A model generated the notes under the pieces. That model searched no databases. It saw only the letters and a list, made by a program, of their open reading frames with translations, and was not told the DNA's origin. A stretch of DNA of 64,000 bases. Origin: Limanda limanda (taxonomy: Eukaryota > Chordata > Actinopteri > Pleuronectiformes > Pleuronectidae). Position 1 is the stretch's first letter. Each line of letters begins with the position of its first letter. The position numbers and the translations under genes were made by a program. The DNA is taken from assembly GCF_963576545.1 (NCBI RefSeq), contig NC_083651.1, positions 10,280,386 to 10,344,385 on the forward strand, read 5' to 3'. Shown piece after piece: positions 39,300-50,920 of this stretch.

Positions 39300-39349
<50 letters not shown>
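39300..39349 (+). repeat. (CA)n microsatellite
   Basis: A perfect CA run of about 50 bases. Confidence 0.96.
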
Positions 39350-39351
<2 letters not shown>

Positions 39352-40682
39352 CTAGCACTACACACGAATCATATTTCACCCCAATCACTAAACACACATT
39401 CATATTTGAAGGTTTATCCCAGGCGGCCATTTCAAATTATTATGTATGTGATTCCAACCACACAGAGTAGAGAAAGTGTTTACTCTCTTCATTGAGGCAC
39501 TGGATAAGTTGAGAGCAGAAGCTAAGTGTACTACAGTCTATGGCAGAAGAATAAACATTTTCCTTTATAGCCCGAGGACCCACTTTTCATCTGTCAAGCA
39601 TGTTTTAATAATTAATCTGTTTAATACACACACACAGCATCTGCTGGGTACAACTCCCATCCTCCCATTCAAACTGACTAGCACAGCTGCCACTGTTGGG
39701 GTGTACTGTACAGGTCTGGAATATGATAAGATGTTTTTTTTCCTCCTCCTCTGCAGTACACAGACAGAATACTACTATGTGTGCTGACATACAGTATATA
39801 GACACGCGCAAACATGCACAAACTTGTATATTCACACACTGCTGCAAACTAGTTTATGCTGAAGGGGTGAAGCCCCTGACTGTGGGCCTACTTTCCCTAT
39901 GTATTTCTCCTCGGTGAGGAGGCCAAATGGGGATTGTGTAAATTAAATACATTTCTTTTTCCGGCAGCAGAGAGAAATGATGCCAGATTAAGCCCATGAA
40001 TATATACATGGGCCAGGGCTGACCTGTCTCCAGACGCCTGATTTCCCTGGAGGGGTGCTGACATGGTGAGGGGCTCCAGGGGTGTGTAGGTGTGTGTGTG
40101 TGTGTGAGTGTGTGCATGTGCGTGCCTCCTAACATCTGTGTGTGTGTGTGTGTTGCACTGTGCACCTCAGACAGAGGTGAGGAGATCTCTTGAACAGCTC
40201 CAAATTGAGCTTAATCTCATTCCTCATTGTGCTGGAACAGGAATGAAATTGCACAATTGCACTTTAATCGACGATCGAACACCCTCTCCCCCCCTTCCCC
40301 CCCTCTTCCTCTCCTCTCTCTCTCTCTCCTCCTTTTCATTTCTGCTACTCTCTCTCTCTCTGTGCGTCTTTGTGTCCTTGGCCTTAAATTCCCTACATGG
40401 GCCGGTGGGCATGATTGCCTGTTAGCCTCTATTTTCTCCTCTTTTCCCTTTTTTGTTCCAGTGGAAGCATCTAATAATGTCTGTTCAAGCAATCAGGAGG
40501 TTAATGTGGTTAGGATAAGGGCAATCTTAAACCAATAAAGGCCATCCAGATGCTCCGCTGCTCTTTCATTGCATCCTCTAATCCTGGAAGATGGTGATTT
40601 TTGGGAAGCTTGCGCTACATCCGTTGCAGTGGAGCGCGTCTCTATCATGGGCAGGAAGGATTCAGTCAGACCCCTAGGGTTG

Positions 40683-40686
<4 letters not shown>

Positions 40687-40760
<74 letters not shown>
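40687..40760 (+). repeat. (CA)n microsatellite
   Basis: A perfect CA run of about 74 bases. Confidence 0.96.
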
Positions 40761-40765
<5 letters not shown>

Positions 40766-42336
40766 TTTTGATTATTGAAGGTAGGAAACCTTTGGTCAGC
40801 TTGAAATTAAACTTAGGATGGGCATTTGCCTTTCCAAGACTATAAAAGAGCAACGGAGCATCAAGAGATTTATTTTATTAAAAAAGAAGAAGAAGAAAAA
40901 AAGCACTCCCCGTCCTCACTGAGCATTCATATTCAGCTCTTTGCCTTTTTGGTTCTCTCTCTCTGAGACGACGCTCGCAAAATCAAACAAACCACAGTAT
41001 CCAGGAGAATCTATTTTTGTTATGAGTGAAAGAAGTTAGGATAACATCTGACTCCGCTAAACTAACAACAACTGTGCGCGGATTACAGAGATCGGCGTCG
41101 GTTACCACAAAGAAATACCCGCTACGCTTGAATGCAGCTCAACCCTTAAGTTAACAGTCTTCCGCTTATGCACTCATGATGATATTAGAGGCTAAAAAAA
41201 GCTGTAAAGCACGAACACTGAGGCCATAAAAGACTTATAGGAGCAGTAAAATAGCACCTAACTAGCTCCGCAAATTGGAAATACCTGTTTATACCATTCT
41301 GTCATGCGGTTACATGTACAATTAAAACAATGTGTTGTTGACTCCAGGCAGCAGGAATCCCTACATGTGTATATTTGCAAAGGATATTATAAAACACATT
41401 TTTTACAGTAATTTGATGGTTTCACAGCACTATACTCTGGTGATAATGATCTCTGCATGTCAAACTGTGTGTGTGCAAACATAATGAAAGGAAAGTGCGC
41501 GGGGAAAAAAGCCATACACCAAGGCGAGATCTGCCCCTGTTACATATTTAGAGGAATACAGGTACTTGAGCCATGTAAAATGTGTTGATTTGTTGCTCAA
41601 GGTGTTGGAACAAAACAATGCAACAAAGGTTCCCAGGCTGTTGTATCTGGGGTGGATGTTCTCATTATGGCCCATAATGAAGGGCCCTGCTTACCGCTGT
41701 GCATCTACTCAGCAACAGTGACGACCTACACACACACTCGCACACACACACATACATGCACAGGCCAGGCCGCTGCCAGGCTGTCAAGTCCAAAAATAAT
41801 TAGGCATCAAAATGAGTTTCCCTGTTTTTTTTTTCCTCCCCTTGTTCGTTTTATTCATGTGCTGGAACTCGGGAGACTGGCTAATGCAGTTAACATGCTC
41901 TCATCATGAATTTTCATTACACCATTACATGGGTACGTTACAAGAGCAGGGGAGCTGCGACTACAGGGATGCCATCAACATGCACACATTGACAGAAACA
42001 CACACACACACACACACAGAAATCCTAGATGGACATAAACCCATGCATTTATTCAGATGCATACCGAGAGATGCAGCCATAGTCTTCTACCAATCAGCAT
42101 TAAATACAGTTAACTAGTTAAAATGCTGATCATATTATGTGTATGTGAGATATAGCTTTCTCGGACACAACCATTTTACATTACTGGTAATTGTACAGAG
42201 ACGTGGCTTTAAAGAAATTGTTCTATATATCCAGTTTCTTACTTGGATTTAGTTGGATACCACACTCATATCTGTTCAATGAATATGAAGCCACAGCCAG
42301 GATCCAGTTAGCTTTGTGTAGTAACATTAACATCCA

Positions 42337-42490
42337 TTAACCAGAAGGTCGGTGGTACAATTCCTGGCTCTTCCTTTCAGAATGCCAAAGTGTCCCTGTA
42401 TGAACGTGTGTGTGTGTGAGTGTGTGTGAATGGATGGATGTGGCTTGTACTGTTAAGATCTTTGAGTGATCAATATGACTAGAATAATTA
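42337..42490 (+). mobile_element. Degraded tRNA-derived SINE-like element
   Basis: The left part ACCAGAAGGTCGGTGGTACA followed by ATTCCTGGCTC matches the B-box half of a widespread teleost tRNA-derived SINE. It continues through AAAGTGTCCCTGTATGAACG, a short GT run and GTGAATGGATGG, to a tail TTTGAGTGATCAATATGACT with AGAA. The A box is missing and the body is shortened, so it is an old truncated copy. Confidence 0.6.
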
Positions 42491-43243
42491 CAGAAATACA
42501 AATACAGCTTAGCTTAATTTACCACAGACTTGAAACTGGTATACAAAATACCAGCACATTAAAGTTCAATAATTACAATGTTGTACATAAAGAGTTTTAG
42601 AGGCAAACTATTAGCTACTTTCATTACTTATCAATTTGCCGATTTTTCAAAGATTTATTTCTATTAATCGATGATTTTTTGGACCCCAGAGCATCAAAAA
42701 AACTGTGGAAAATACAATTTGTGGTTACAATTTCCTTAAGACTAAGGCAATGTCATAAATGGTCTTGGTTTGTTTGTTCAAAGAAACGTTTTTTCAGTTT
42801 ATTGTGATGCGAGGAAAGGACAATGAAACAAAGACTCGAACCCAGAAACCTCAACGCTCAACCCTGGAAGTATCGAATGTACAAAACATTTTTGTTTGAA
42901 AAGAGACAATTCAATCAACTAAGAAATAAAACATTGCAGATTTAGCTGTGTCTTCTGTTTCTACTCGTTATGCTATAGCAAGCAAATAACACTTTTTCCA
43001 AAATATCAACCGTTGTTTTACATTTGTAATATAAATGCCTAAGTACCATGACACGCTGTCGTTCACATCAAGAGTCTGGTCTTACTTGCTCCCACAACGT
43101 TACTGGAATCATATTATACACGTCCATCACAAACACAACACAGAAATCTTTACTGCCGTTCACAAAAACATAACTAAACTAATAACACTTCCTTCTAGGG
43201 CAGCGCTCGTGTCAATGAGCAACAAGGGTGTGTGTAATTATAA

Positions 43244-43280
<37 letters not shown>

Positions 43281-44252
43281 GAGGTTTCCTAGGGTTTCTA
43301 TTGCTGATCTGCTCATGCTCAATTACCCAAAGTCTCCTGGGGTTTAGGGAAGGTAAACACACATCAGCTGGGCCTGATTTATTTCACTGTCCCACTGCAG
43401 CCTGGAATTAAGGCATGCATGCACGCTTGCTCTCTCTCTCTCTCTGTCTCTCTCGCTCTCGCTCTCTCTATACCTCTTACAATCACACACACATACACAC
43501 GTTTTTCTCCATAGATTTGCGCATATTGTTGTAGCCGTTACATTGTCAAGATATTTTTTCCTTTGTCAGTCGCAGAATTTGGACCGAACCTCTTGGGAAA
43601 CCCAGACATTAAACCCCCAGGATTAAACAGTTTATTGTCATCAGGCTGTAATGCTTACAATTACACAGCTGAGAACTAAAGTCCTATTGCCACGACAACC
43701 GGAGACAGTGCTGTTGCCTCTGCTGTGCCCTGCATCCCCTGAAGCCTAATCTCCATCCGTCCCTGCCCTCCTTTCCTCCTTTCTCCCGTCTTCTTCCTTC
43801 CTCTCTCTGCCTCCGTCTCACTTCCCTTTTTTACCCAACAGGTATCTGTGTATACGTGCACCATGCCGTCATGCATAGTGTATTTATTGATTCTTATGAA
43901 TAGACTGTCAATTTAAAGCTTGACCCCATTAGACCCCTATTAGATTGCTACCTAACACAGTCATGGGAGCAGCCCAGTGTCCCTGATGGAACATGTCAAT
44001 GCTAATCACACGGCCGAAAGCGGGGATGAATGGAGAAACAGAAGGAGGAGAGGAGGGAGAACAATGGCCTGTTGGTCAGCTCCCCTATTTAATGATGAAA
44101 ACATCAACACCCGGCATGGGCCTCTGGTGAATAAACTCCTCCATACCTTCAGTTTTTAACGTTTTCTATCATCATCTGTCTGAACAATTGTGACTACTTG
44201 TATTAAATCCTACATAAATAGTCCAAACACTTGAATGGGACTCAGCAGAGCA
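42491..44252. other. Non-coding; GT and CT simple repeats
   Basis: A GT run lies at 43245-43275 and a CT-rich run at 43430-43470. The remainder is unique AT-rich DNA without a supported exon. Confidence 0.35.
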
Positions 44253-44626
44253 CATATTTCCACCAAGGCCCAGCAGTAAATTTAATTTAAACTTAAATTT
44301 AATCAGGCTGCAGAACAATTTCACACAGTTTTAGATACCAGTCCCCTAAATATGCCAGATTTTTTTTTATATATCAATGTCAATGATATATGATCAATTC
44401 ACTGGGAAAATGGTGAACACCATATTTTTCAATATTAAAGAAAGTAAAAGAAAAATTCCTGGACCCACCCCTGTTTCATATCAACACTCAGAAACAACAT
44501 GATTCTTTTTCGGCCCATCTCCCATCATTCTTCCGAGTTTCGTGGGAAATCGGTTCTGTACTTTTTGTGTTATCGTGCTGACAAACAGACACAGGGATGA
44601 AAATATAATCTCCTTCGCATAGGTAG
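44253..44626 (+). mobile_element. TIR repeat family, copy 2 (about 374 bp)
   Basis: It begins ATATTTCCACCAAGGCCC, ends TCTCCTTCGCATAGGTAG, and carries AAAATTCCTGGACCCACCCC, TTCCGAGTTTCGTGGGAAAT and TGCTGACAAACAGACA inside. It has the same orientation and element order as 33772-34080 and is diverged by many substitutions and indels. Confidence 0.68.
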
Positions 44627-46268
44627 CAAATTATCACTTGCATTCAGACTCTCAGGTGCACTGAATACTCACTGCTAATGTTCCTGTTAAACCAACCTGG
44701 TTCCAGTTGTTAAACCTAACCCTTTTTTTACACCAAGAGCATCATTTTAAATATGTAATGTGGCCTACAAGGGCTCGTCAAACTATTACATGATGAAGTT
44801 TTTTTTATTGTGATCAGGTCTTTCTGTATGTTTTTACTATCTACAGCCGCTGGCTTGTTCTTTATAGCTACACTAGCAGTGCATGTAACTCATGGAATAG
44901 TTATGTTAGTCTGTCAGTCTGTCCGACACATTGTACCATTCTGGAATATCTCAACAGCTATTGGATATATTGCTGTGACATTTTAAATAAACATATGTTG
45001 TCCCGAGAGGATGAGGCCCTTTGACTTTGTCCAATGCATTACTCATCAAAACTCACAGCATTACCCTTAGTCTCAGCTGCACTTAAAGTTTAGGCCTAAT
45101 CTGAAAATGTTATCATGCTGTGGTGAACATTTTAGTGCACTTACATTAGCATCACAGTGCTGCACGCGTGGAACATGAACCTGAATAAAAAGAGAAATTA
45201 TTCAATTTAAAATGGCTGGATTAAGACCCTCATAACCTGTTCAATAGATATTGGCTGGAAAAAAATCTCTCTGCCATTGTGTACTATTCATCTGCACTCT
45301 CCTCCACTACTTCAAATTTAAGTCAATACACTAAACGTTTCAAGCATTTGATCCATTTGATACCCACCACTCAAAGCCCAGTTGCTTTTTGTCATAGAAT
45401 GAAGGTGAAAAGACTGTTGCCATGAAATATTAATCATACACATGCACATATAAAGGCTGGGTTGGAGCGGTGATAGCCTCAGAAGGCCATGAAGATAGAT
45501 GGATGACACGCTGTACAAAAAAGGAGAGAAAAAGTGAAAGGTGCAAAATTGGAGTAGAAAGGGAGGAGCTTAAGGTGGGATCAATCCTCCCTTCCTCTTC
45601 TCCCTGACGCTCATCCGTCCTCCTGCCACTTCTGAGCTGTCCTGTGTGATTGTTTGTCTTCAGAGCGCCGCTGTCTGCCAGACAGGACTGTAGCATCAGT
45701 GTTGGGAAGCGTTCCTTTCTCTGGTGTGAGGCTGCAATGACAACGTCTGCCATGTTTCACTCTGATCTCTCCATCAGTGTGAATAAGTGTATCGCCACGC
45801 TTCCTCAGACTGTCACTCGCTCCTCTGGGGAGAGACTCACACACCGCTCCTTATTATCTCTGCTAAGATGGACGCCATCAAATGCTACAGATGTGTATGT
45901 GCAGGCCTGTGCATACTGACACATGCACCCACATATATGTTTTATATTGTGTGTGTGTGTGTGTGTCTGCGTGTGTGTGTGAGAGAGAGAGGCACTAAGC
46001 ATTCTGCAGAGATAGACATACACATTGATGCACCGGTTTTAGAAAAATATAAAATCATATGTGCGCACCCACTTACACATACATATATATACAGAGATTT
46101 GCACAGCTATCCTTTTAAGAACTTTGCATTGTGCACAGCCTAACCAAAACCTTTTGCCCTAATCTTAACCAGGACCTTAGAAATTATGTTTTGCCTCAGG
46201 ACCAGGATTTAGTCCCCATGAGGTCTACTGGCCCAGATAACTGTCCTAAAGAAGTAACCAAAATGAAT

Positions 46269-46299
<31 letters not shown>

Positions 46300-47084
46300 A
46301 CTAGATTAACTCTAGTGTTTAATGATCTGAGAATAGTGATGCAAACTCAATTAATGTACAATCTGTGTTAGTGGGGTGATGAATGTGAACTGTTTCAGAT
46401 CAGTGGGTCAATTTAGGAAACAGAGGCATGACAATGTGACAGACACCTCCACACGTCTGTGTTGTGTGTGTGTGTGTGTGTGTGTGTTCGCACGTGTATT
46501 TCATGTGTGAGAGAGCTATCAGTTTGTAGTGGCTGTGTGTTAATTTGTGTGTGTACGTCTGTGTACGTGTGTGTGTGTGTGAGCGAGCTGACCTGTAGTG
46601 CAGCGGCGCAGCACTGGCTGACTACCTCTGTTAGATCACTCTGTCTTTTGTGTCACATCAAAACACCTCATTATCTCCTCCTCTCTCATTGGAATTCAAA
46701 CTGTTTTTTTTTTTTTTACTATTAACCACCTCAATATGCTCCCTCGCTCTCTCACTCTGTTTGTCTCCCTCTTTTTCTCGCTCTGCCGTCTCTGTCAGGA
46801 GCCGCTGAGACAGCGCTGGGTAACAATTTCCTCCTTCTCGTTTGAAAGCGTTATTTAAATAACAGATGTCTCGGCCAGCGGAGGACAGGAGAAGAAAGCA
46901 GTGCACTTGCACTAATAAATCCTTTCATAATCTGTCAGGTGATGAGGACCTCTGCAATGAGCAGCTTTAACAATCTTCATCAAGCCTTCAGGTGCCCGTC
47001 AGGCAGTGGCAGACCAGACATTTCCTCAGGAATGTCCCTGCACACAGGTCTCAAGCTGAAGACAGAAATGATGGGGGCTGCCAT
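44627..47084. other. Non-coding; CA/GT runs and ambiguous splice-like islands
   Basis: Simple runs lie at 45948-45990, 46269-46296 and 46463-46487. At 45519 a minus-strand acceptor is excellent (TTTTTTGTACAG) and is followed by an open frame that stops after 26 codons. At 45662 a plus-strand acceptor opens an 86-codon frame. Neither has enough further support to call a CDS. Confidence 0.3.
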
Positions 47085-47520
47085 CTGGTGCGATTGACTT
47101 AATTTGTAGCCAGATTCTGCACAATAGTAATGGGGACAGATACATGAGCTCGACCAATCGCTTGTCACTTTCAGACGTTTCCCCTGTTTTTGTACAATTA
47201 AGAAACTGCCTTAAACCAAACTTACCAGAAATATTTGCAGTGTAATGAGAACTGCCTAACATTTAATTGACATGTACTTGTTCATGTCCTATCTGCTAAC
47301 ATGGAGGAGGCCTTATACTGCAGTCAGGATTTAGGCCCTCATTTTAGTATAAAAGGGATTGTGGGCATGTACGTGTAACAGGAAGTACACAACGACTGCT
47401 GACACAAAGTGTGGGAAGTATGGTCAACCCTGTATACTGCAGCGAGCCACAAGGGGGCGATCAGGATTATTTAGCTTCACTTTTAGCTGCTGTCATGTTG
47501 TCCATTTTTAAATAAAGTAT
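47085..47520 (+). mobile_element. Dispersed repeat family B, longer copy
   Basis: It shares the GAGCTCGACCAATCG and AAACCAAACTTACCAG modules with 38355-38550, then continues through CATGGAGGAGGCC, TATACTGCAGCGAGCC with ACAAGGGGGCGATCAGG, TTTAGCTTCACTTTTAGCTG and CATGTTGTCCATTTTTA. The order and the AGGGGGCGAT module are familiar from abundant teleost repeats. Borders are approximate and no clean TIRs were seen. Confidence 0.6.
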
Positions 47521-47951
47521 ATTACTAGAGCCCGGAAGCTGAAACTCAGACTCTGTGTTTCATTTCTCTAACTTGGCTGTGACCATGTCAACAAACTGTT
47601 GAAGGGTAATAATAAATAATTTTGCAGCAGTAATAGTTATTAATTGACAGTGTAATCCTTTGTAAAAAGTGGAAAAGTACCCCTGGATTTGAATGTTGCT
47701 TGAGGCAATCTCTCCAATCATTTGTTTCTATGTGCAGGTGGTGATGTGTGTAGTCTGGACAGTGCAGCTCTGTACTGAACACAGTCACACAGGCTGCCGG
47801 GACTGTAGTCAAGGCCCCGGCCTCTTAATTACAGTACAAGTAGAACAGGAAATAAGAATTACTTGAAACAGGAAGTTCATATTACCGAGTGAGCCGGGCT
47901 GTGTCAGCAGTGATCACTCTCTCCTCATTAGTGTGGCATTACACCTCATTT

Positions 47952-48063
<112 letters not shown>

Positions 48064-48244
48064 CACCTGTAGACTTTGGGCACCAGGTGAATGGATCATT
48101 TTCCTCTATGCCTCATTTCAAGAAACAGCTGTGCTCTGGAGGAAGTAGGGACTTCCTGTAGAAGGATGCATGGAGCTTACACTACAAATCCTCTGTCATA
48201 CCTGTGAGGTAGCTGTGAATATGTGCTTTACACACACAAGAGTG

Positions 48245-48280
<36 letters not shown>

Positions 48281-48362
48281 CTTTACTGTATATACACACG
48301 TCCACAGTTTCAGATAGGAGATGATAGAATAGATTAGCAGATGCAGACAGATACAGAGCGGT

Positions 48363-49034
48363 TTAGTAATCGCTCGGTTTTTCCTGCTGCTCACATCTTT
48401 TTTTTGATGGTGGCTGAAGGGTGACACGCTCTCCTCCTCCTCTCCCCTCTGCACAGAGGATGGAAGCCTTCACCCCCCCCCCTGTATATGAAAGAGTAGT
48501 GTGGTCGAGCACAGGCAAGGTGATAACCCTTTTGTTTAGTCTGAGCTCCATCACAGGCTCTGTCAAGCCCAACAGACGAGCAGACAGAGCCATGACAGGC
48601 CCACTAATCTGACAGCTCCTCCACATCACAAAGCAAAGAGCAGCCATCACATCAAAGTGGCGCGAGAGAGGCACCGGCAGTGAGAGATTGACGCCACTGC
48701 TTTGCTCTGCCATTTTCGCTGGTATCTTCATAGCGCCTCTGACACACGGCGCACCAGGAACCTTCAGAGGGAGTATCCAGGTGGTAAAAGGGGGAAGCCT
48801 GACTTGAGGGACTCCCCTCTGGCTGAGTGGTGAGTGTGGGTAACCTTTCCTGGAGGATGACTGTGTGATACGCTGAGAGTACATGACAGGCTGTTTAAAT
48901 GGATTTGTGTTCATGTGTTTGTGTCGTTGACGTAAGGGGAGGAGGTTGGTTTTGAGAAACGGGTGGAGGGTCATGTGGCAGATGACTTTTTTCCTGTGTT
49001 TGGCTTTCAGGATAAGAAGAAATAGACATTTCAT
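48363..49034 (-). other. Longest non-repetitive open frame (about 223 codons), status unclear
   Basis: The minus-strand frame has no low complexity and is longer than expected by chance in 64 kb, though only mildly so. It contains many Ser, Pro and Leu residues, no recognisable domain, no signal peptide and no transmembrane pattern of a known family. Minus-strand acceptor-like AG sites occur inside it near 49008 and 48893, and no good donor was found before its stop. It may be chance, a spurious frame over a conserved non-coding block, or a lineage-specific gene. Confidence 0.15.
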
Positions 49035-49160
49035 TAAATAACAGTTTAAATGATTCTCATCAAATGCTGTGTCACTTTCCTGGCACTGTCATGCTCTTAT
49101 TCATCTATCTATGGAAATGTATGTGAGCCAGTTGTAAACTATAGAACAGCACAATGGGCA

Positions 49161-49470
49161 CATACTTCCGGCAAGGCCCAACAATTAATTGCAAACAAAC
49201 TGCAGCACCGCAATTACACACACTCATAAATATCAGTCCTCATATCAGTCTATATGACCGATTTTTTTACCAAGATAAATAAAATATTCCCTCGTAAAAT
49301 GTCAAAAAATATCACACAGTTAATGAAAGTTACACAAAGCAAAATTCCTGCATTTGCCCCTTTGTCCAGATCCACCCTAAAATGTAATGGATTCTCCCTT
49401 GGCCCATGTCACATCCTTCCACTAAGGTTTGTGGTTATCCTTTGAGGAGTTTTAGTGTAATCCTGCCATA
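49161..49470 (+). mobile_element. TIR repeat family, copy 3 (right end missing)
   Basis: It begins CATACTTCCGGCAAGGCCCA and keeps AAAATTCCTGCATTTGCCCC, GATTCTCCCTTGGCCCATGT and AGTTTTAGTGTAATCCTGCC in the family order. It then stops before the right-hand inverted repeat seen in the other copies. A (TA)n run follows at 49541-49566. Confidence 0.65.
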
Positions 49471-49882
49471 CTGTTGAATAGAGTCCACACTGATGCCCCC
49501 AAAAATTGAAGTAAAGACATTTAGATACCAATATATTGGCCAATATATATATATATATATATATATGTTAATAAAAAACTCCTAAGATGTCGTTATCAAA
49601 CCCTTTTGACAAAAAACATTAATTGAGGCTAGATATTTCACAGTATACAACCAAAAATATAAAGTTTGAGTTAAGAGAAGAAAGTATTTATTGATAAACA
49701 ATGTAAACATTACGTTTTTTCTGTAAAAATGTGTATAACTGGATTAGTCCTTAATACACCTCCATCGTAAATCCCAGTAATCACTTGCTGCCTCCTACAA
49801 CTTTCGGGTGTATTTTTACTGTATGTCACAGAGTGGGGTCACACTCCAGGTATGTGGGTCACATGTGCTCTTCCTCATCCAG

Positions 49883-49996
49883 ATGGTTTGCCAGATGCAG
49901 AGCTGCCAGTCGTCTGACAGGCCGTACACCCAGCCTGCATACGAAAACAAAGGCACAAAGAACGCAGAGCGGCACTCATCAGAACCCTACCTCTGA
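49883..49996 (+). CDS. Candidate terminal coding exon (38 codons with stop), unidentified
   Basis: An acceptor with a clear pyrimidine stretch (GTGCTCTTCCTCATCCAG) precedes 49883. The frame is phase 0, starts MVCQMQSCQSSDRPYTQP, continues AYENKGTKNAERHSSEPYL and ends at TGA (49994-49996). About 70% of third positions are G/C. An AATAAA poly(A) signal lies about 210 bases downstream, inside TTATCAATAAACTCG near 50200. Phase 0 would fit the outgoing phase of the weak exon at 30377-30440. On the minus strand an acceptor near 50218 opens a competing frame, so the strand is not proven. The protein is not recognised. Confidence 0.36.
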   Translation: MVCQMQSCQSSDRPYTQPAYENKGTKNAERHSSEPYL

Positions 49997-50197
49997 ACTT
50001 TGTAGTCGAAACTATTTGGGTGTGAACAACACAGCTTCAGGAAAGGTTTTCTACTTAATGTTGAGTAATAGGTTTTAACACTTATGTGCGGTTTGGGACA
50101 GAAATGAGGTAATGGTCTTGTAGCGGTCTGAAGTGCCCGAGTCCATCTAATAATGTAGAACAACACTAATTTGAGAGAGGCGCTTCTTCTCTGCATG

Positions 50198-50210
50198 TTA
50201 TCAATAAACT
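50198..50210 (+). promoter_or_regulatory. Poly(A) signal AATAAA
   Basis: AATAAA occurs in TATCAATAAACTCG about 210 bases after the stop codon at 49996, followed by a G-rich stretch. It supports a plus-strand 3' end for the exon at 49883-49996. Confidence 0.35.
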
Positions 50211-50339
50211 CGTTACCTCCGGTGCTTAGTGAAGGAGGGAAGGGAGATGGAGACGAGGGGGAGACAGAGGGGGTGGGGAGAGAGAGGGTTGATTATAATT
50301 TCAGATTTTAGCAGCCTGTGCCTTAGCATAACCTGCTCA

Positions 50340-50352
50340 TTACAGTGAGTGA

Positions 50353-50387
<35 letters not shown>

Positions 50388-50830
50388 CGTTGTAGTTACC
50401 TCTTCAGGACCTTTTCCAGCATAAACGCAAACCTTGGCAGGAACTGTAGATCTTATGGAAACCTGTTCCTAATTAGGCTTAACATAATTTCTGAAGTCCT
50501 GGTTAAGGTTAGGGGTGAGATGTGATTTGTGGTGAGGTTAAGACTAGGGATTCAGCAGGAATTGGTCCTGGTGAAGGTTAGGGATAAGGTTTTGGTTTGG
50601 CTTTCCACAATGAGTGGAAGTCAATGCAAAGTCTTAATGAGAATAGCTGCACAAACCTGTGTGTTTGTGTGTCTGTGGGTCAGATAATACTCATGCTGAT
50701 GGGACCTCACACTCACATTTCAGGACTTCCTCATGCAAGTCTCCATGACGACATTGAATTTTAAAGTGAGAACAAGTTTTAAGGGTTAGGGTAAGGCAAG
50801 AAGTAGTTATGGTTCAGGTTAGAGTAAGTC
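50340..50830. repeat. Microsatellite-linked repeat with GGTTAGGG-type words
   Basis: A GT run (50357-50385) is followed by about 440 bases rich in GGTTAAGGTTAGGGGTGAG, GGTGAAGGTTAGGGATAAGG, TTAGGGTAAGGCAAG and CCTAATTAGGC. A second GT run lies at 50863-50919. The composition (GT run, then TTAGGG-like words, then AGGACCTT/GGTCCTGG words) resembles the satellite at 22755-24355 on the opposite strand. Confidence 0.5.
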
Positions 50831-50857
50831 TTCAGGAAATGAATGCCATTCATTGCT

Positions 50858-50919
<62 letters not shown>

Positions 50920-50920
<1 letters not shown>

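Larger units (their letters stand above)
38551..42336. other. Non-coding; two long CA arrays
   Basis: CA arrays lie at 39300-39349 and 40687-40760. Blocks at 40165-40265 and 40440-40680 are unique, non-repetitive and conserved-element-like. The first holds ATTGCACAATTGCACTTTAA. No confident exon was found. Confidence 0.35.

Noticed and set aside
45650..45919. Plus-strand frame after a good acceptor, and a minus-strand frame after an excellent acceptor at 45519
   Set aside because: The two signals compete on opposite strands, neither frame has a fitting donor or homologous look, and codon use is neutral. Kept only as a note in the spacer entry.
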